From assembly GCA_900544865.1 (NCBI GenBank), contig UQXA01000015.1, forward strand, positions 1-42,065: DNA of 42,065 nt, written 5' to 3'. The position numbers and the translations under genes are program-made. Shown here piece by piece: positions 39,349 through 42,065 of this stretch (positions are counted from its first letter, which is position 1; each line of letters opens with the position of its first letter). The stretch is from an uncultured Collinsella sp. (GTDB taxonomy: Bacteria; Actinomycetota; Coriobacteriia; Coriobacteriales; Coriobacteriaceae). Below the pieces are notes generated by a model. That model was not told the origin of the DNA. It worked only from the letters and a program-made list of their open reading frames with translations, and did not search any database.

Positions 39349-41511
39349 TCAGGCTCGTTCCCGCTTTTCCGGGTCATATCCCTTCGTATACACGGTAAAG
39401 CTAAGGCTATCTATCGTGCCGGTGCTGTAGACGCATGCGTCGGGCGCGCTCCGTGTGCCTTGGGCGGTCGGGTCGGTCGAGACACAATCGTCCCTATCTA
39501 TTCCAAGCAATGGAATGGGCTTTGCCACCTGGTCGGCGCTATTAATTTGCGCAATGATCTCCAACAACTCGTATAACTTGATAAGCCATGAGCTGTATGG
39601 GTGCTCGCCGGGTCCCTTGTGCTTCAGCGTGCACTTTGATTGCGGGCTTTCGGCGAGCTGGCTCAAGCGTTCAAAAAGCGCCGGGTACTCGGCTTCGGGA
39701 AACTCGACTTGTACATACTGTATGCCATTGAGGATGAATCCGTACCACAGTACGGGGTATGGAAAACCGTTCCTATCTGGTCGCCTGATTTTTGTCCTGC
39801 AATTGGGCTGGTTGACGATAGACAGCCATGCCGCATAGAGCTCGTCGGAAATTAGGTCGCTCGCTTGGTATGTTGGGCCAAGACCATCGAGAACAAAATT
39901 GCCAAGGCTGTCAAAATAGTGGGCACAATCCGTTAAACCCTTTTCGTATGCCGTGTCGGCTTTTCTCCGTATATTGAGTGCGACGTCGCGGGGTGATTTG
40001 CGACCAAGATGTTTTTTGGCGTTGTGCCGCGGGTTGCAATAGAGCTTGGTCGCCGCGTTATATCGATCGCAGTACTTGCTGTTAGGGCCGGTCGGAAAAA
40101 AGAGCGAACCACAGGTTTGGCATGTTATCGGCATAATGCCGCACAGCAGCAGCTCGTGGAGGATGCGGGCATAAAGGCTTGCAAAGGAACATTCCTCTTC
40201 GGTGAAGTAAAGCTCTCCTGCCTTTGCAATAACAGCTTGAAGCCTTACGAGCCTATTGAGGTTTTCCTGGTCGTTAAGCTCTGCATACGTATGGAAGTCT
40301 CCATTTGCGTAGATTTGGTTCTCGCGCATAGCCTCGAGATAGTTCTTGCGAAACGCCTGCATAAAGGGGGCGCTATTCATGCGTTTTATATCGCTCAAAT
40401 GTTCTTCGAGCTTTTGAGCCGTTTCGTTTCCGGGCAAGTGCTTTTTGGCTGCGTATGCAAAAGCGTCGCCAAAGCGGATGATTGCCGGCAGCTGATTATC
40501 GAATAATCGAAATTGTCGCGGGTCGCTTGTTTTGATGGCGGCTGGGAAAAACTCTTCGTTTTGCGCGAGCAGGCTAGGTGCCTCGGTGTTTTTAAGCAGC
40601 GGGGCAAGCTCCAGACATTCCTGATAAAAAACAATGAGAAGCGCTCGAAAGAGATCGGTATTGGTGCAAACGCAAGCTGTTTCTATCTGCGAGTTGACCT
40701 TTGGATAGTTGTCTCTTGGATTGTCGCGTTTATACGGCACCGGTTCTGTTAGCCCGGTCTTGCCGTTGGTAGTTGTAATGTCCATGTCGTTCGACACGAG
40801 CTTGAGATAGGAGCTGAAGAGGGACGCCATTTCTTGCTTATTGAGTTGGGCCGATGTCGTGATCACCGCGCGGTACAGGCGGTTGATTTCGTTGCACTCA
40901 ATAGCGTTGTTGTTCATCCAGCAGCTGTAATAGCGATAGTCGGGAATCGCTGTGATGTTCATGACACACTGCCTGCAGACATTTTCAAGGAGATACCTGG
41001 CCATGCCAGATATCTCTCCGTGTGCATGGCGCGTAATGGCTTTATCGAATATCGGAGCAAAGAAATCGAGGTCGCGTTCCTTTTGTTTTTGAAGGTTGAC
41101 TTCGATTTCGGCTTCGTTCAATTCTGCTTGCGCGGACTCTTGGTCGGAATCGTCTGGATCGAGCCAGTCGTCATGGTCTGGTTCGGCTGCGTAGTCCATC
41201 GAAGCGTGTTGCGCATCGTGGGGAGCAGGGGGCTGACGAATGGCGTTCTGCAAATCGATGTAAAAGCGCAATTTTGCTCGCTCACGAAAGTGGCCCCCAA
41301 TCTCGTTGAAAAGCGAGCTTAAGTCGACGCGTAATAGGTCGTTGGCTACGGAGACGAGATTCCATGCGCTTGCATTGCCGGTTGCGTTTCCGTCATCGGC
41401 GCAATCAATCTCTGGCGTTCTGTTAAGAAGAAGCATGCGGGGATTGACGGGAGAGCGAAGAAAGCCAGCCTCGAAACCCCAGCTAAACGGCTCTTGTTCG
41501 GAATCAAGCAT
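39349..41511 (-). CDS. Large DUF6076-like protein with a zinc ribbon
   Basis: 720 residues. An acidic stretch (DHDDWLDPDDSDQESAQ) lies near residue 115. The clearest motif is a zinc ribbon near 463-500: CQTCGSLFFPTG ... SKYCDRYN ... KLYCNPRHNAKKH. I associate this with DUF6076 proteins found in gut actinobacteria and Firmicutes and with small phage-defence-like ribbons. No catalytic site is recognised. The ATG at 41511 has GGAG 6 bases upstream and overlaps a palindrome AGCATTAATGCT. It runs convergent with the restriction operon and divergent from a small coiled-coil gene. Confidence 0.6.
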   Translation of the reverse strand: MLDSEQEPFSWGFEAGFLRSPVNPRMLLLNRTPEIDCADDGNATGNASAWNLVSVANDLLRVDLSSLFNEIGGHFRERAKLRFYIDLQNAIRQPPAPHDAQHASMDYAAEPDHDDWLDPDDSDQESAQAELNEAEIEVNLQKQKERDLDFFAPIFDKAITRHAHGEISGMARYLLENVCRQCVMNITAIPDYRYYSCWMNNNAIECNEINRLYRAVITTSAQLNKQEMASLFSSYLKLVSNDMDITTTNGKTGLTEPVPYKRDNPRDNYPKVNSQIETACVCTNTDLFRALLIVFYQECLELAPLLKNTEAPSLLAQNEEFFPAAIKTSDPRQFRLFDNQLPAIIRFGDAFAYAAKKHLPGNETAQKLEEHLSDIKRMNSAPFMQAFRKNYLEAMRENQIYANGDFHTYAELNDQENLNRLVRLQAVIAKAGELYFTEEECSFASLYARILHELLLCGIMPITCQTCGSLFFPTGPNSKYCDRYNAATKLYCNPRHNAKKHLGRKSPRDVALNIRRKADTAYEKGLTDCAHYFDSLGNFVLDGLGPTYQASDLISDELYAAWLSIVNQPNCRTKIRRPDRNGFPYPVLWYGFILNGIQYVQVEFPEAEYPALFERLSQLAESPQSKCTLKHKGPGEHPYSSWLIKLYELLEIIAQINSADQVAKPIPLLGIDRDDCVSTDPTAQGTRSAPDACVYSTGTIDSLSFTVYTKGYDPEKRERA

Positions 41512-41519
41512 TAATGCTC

Positions 41520-41570
41520 CAAACAGCCAAAATTTAAAACCCGATAAAAGTCATATTACGCGGCTGTTTG
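41520..41570. promoter_or_regulatory. Spaced inverted repeat in the divergent promoter region
   Basis: CAAACAGCC (41520-41528) and GGCTGTTTG (41562-41570) are complementary across 33 bases of AT-rich sequence. GGCTGTT repeats once more at 41572. It lies between the divergent DUF6076-like and coiled-coil genes, so it is a plausible shared operator. Confidence 0.5.
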
Positions 41571-41620
41571 CGGCTGTTCAATGGAATCAAGCGAAAAGGC
41601 TTAAAACCAGGGAGGCCGTT

Positions 41621-41947
41621 ATGTCCGATTGCATCAAGCTCAACAAAGGAAACATCGATGTATGCGAGCGCGAGGTTATCGTTCTTCGCGAGATCATCGC
41701 TGCCGCCATGGGTCGTTTGCACCAGATGCGCAAGCAGTGCGAGCGCGGCTATGTGTCTTCGGAGGATTTCGAGAATGCGTTGGATGCGTACGGAGTAATC
41801 AGTGAGCGAGTCGATGAGCTTGACCAGCTTGGTTTCGAGTTCAGATGGTCGTCAGTCCCCGATGCCGGAATCGATGAGAACGACGGGCTCGAATGGATCG
41901 AGGACGACAACCCTCCGCGTGAGCGCGGTTTTGATATTGCTTGTTAA
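41621..41947 (+). CDS. Small acidic coiled-coil protein of unknown function
   Basis: 108 residues, start at ATG 41621 with GGGAGG 6 bases upstream; the open frame back to 41306 runs over the divergent gene and is ignored. The middle is helical with heptad-like spacing (VCEREVIVLREIIAAAMGRL ... EDFENALDAYGVISERVDEL). The tail is acidic (IDENDGLEWIEDD). No family recognised. It may be regulated together with the DUF6076-like gene through the shared inverted repeat. Confidence 0.6.
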   Translation: MSDCIKLNKGNIDVCEREVIVLREIIAAAMGRLHQMRKQCERGYVSSEDFENALDAYGVISERVDELDQLGFEFRWSSVPDAGIDENDGLEWIEDDNPPRERGFDIAC

Positions 41948-42010
41948 TGTGACCGAACGGTTGATTGGAGACAAAATGTATCCGTACTACGAATGTGACA
42001 ACTATCCCAT

Positions 42011-42065
42011 GTGAACTGCGCCCCAAATCTTGGACGCCCTAAATAGCGACTAGGCCGCAAGGGCC
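42011..42065 (+). mobile_element. Probable left end of an IS3-family (IS150-like) insertion sequence
   Basis: TGTGAACTGCGCCCC followed by AAATCTTGGAC resembles the terminal inverted repeats of IS3-family elements (TG..ACTG..CCC....TTGGAC). The element would extend beyond the window, with its transposase to the right. A 12-codon open frame with a ribosome-binding-like TTGGAGA (ATG at 41977, stop at 42013-42015) ends across its first bases; I do not claim it is a gene. Confidence 0.5.

Noticed and set aside
1..42065. CRISPR arrays
   Set aside because: No regularly spaced direct repeats with unique spacers were seen; the 62-bp tandem repeat has no spacer structure.

Overview
The window looks like a chromosome segment of a Coriobacteriia actinobacterium, most like Collinsella or a close relative. 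The pointers are high-GC codon use in the left half, the eno - ftsB/divIC - ppx order typical of Actinobacteria, and several palindromic repeat types that I associate with this group. The genus is an impression from protein style, not a computed placement.

Left part (1-16.7 kb) is core genome. A partial SIS-domain gene and an FrlC-like epimerase come first. Next is a full histidine operon, hisZ-hisG (fused), hisD, hisC, hisB, hisH, hisA, hisF, hisI, hisE. A convergent PHP-family histidinol phosphatase supplies the step that the dehydratase-only HisB lacks. LarC2-like, YfcE-like and MazG genes follow, then enolase, an FtsB/DivIC-type divisome protein, a Ppx/GppA phosphatase and a minus-strand tRNA-Leu(UAA). 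Beside the tRNA lies a 196-bp-offset duplication of tRNA 3' ends.

Middle part (16.7-23.2 kb) holds a membrane-anchored helical protein, an orphan galactitol-type PTS IIB, a VOC protein, a sensor kinase/response regulator pair, a DUF4342-like protein and an AbiEi/AbiEii toxin-antitoxin pair. Two copies of a roughly 180-base hairpin element sit here. Their outer stems differ between copies but stay complementary within each copy.

Right part (23.2-42 kb) is an accessory and defence island. It carries a degenerate N6-methylase/HsdS-like gene, a remnant of a conjugative element (membrane-free TraG/VirD4 ATPase, ClpP-like protease, unknown genes) and a SIR2-family gene. It also carries a four-gene cassette of two tandem C5-cytosine methyltransferases, a McrB-type AAA+ ATPase and a McrC-like DUF2357/PD-(D/E)XK nuclease, the layout known from the LlaJI restriction-modification system. 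The last 133 codons of the McrC-like gene occur again, inverted, directly upstream of the SIR2 gene. The cassette is therefore bracketed by inverted copies. Inversion between them would place the whole cassette in line with sir2, which is the most interesting hypothesis here. A decayed phage tail gene, a DUF6076-like zinc-ribbon protein, a small coiled-coil gene and the probable left end of an IS3-family insertion sequence close the window.
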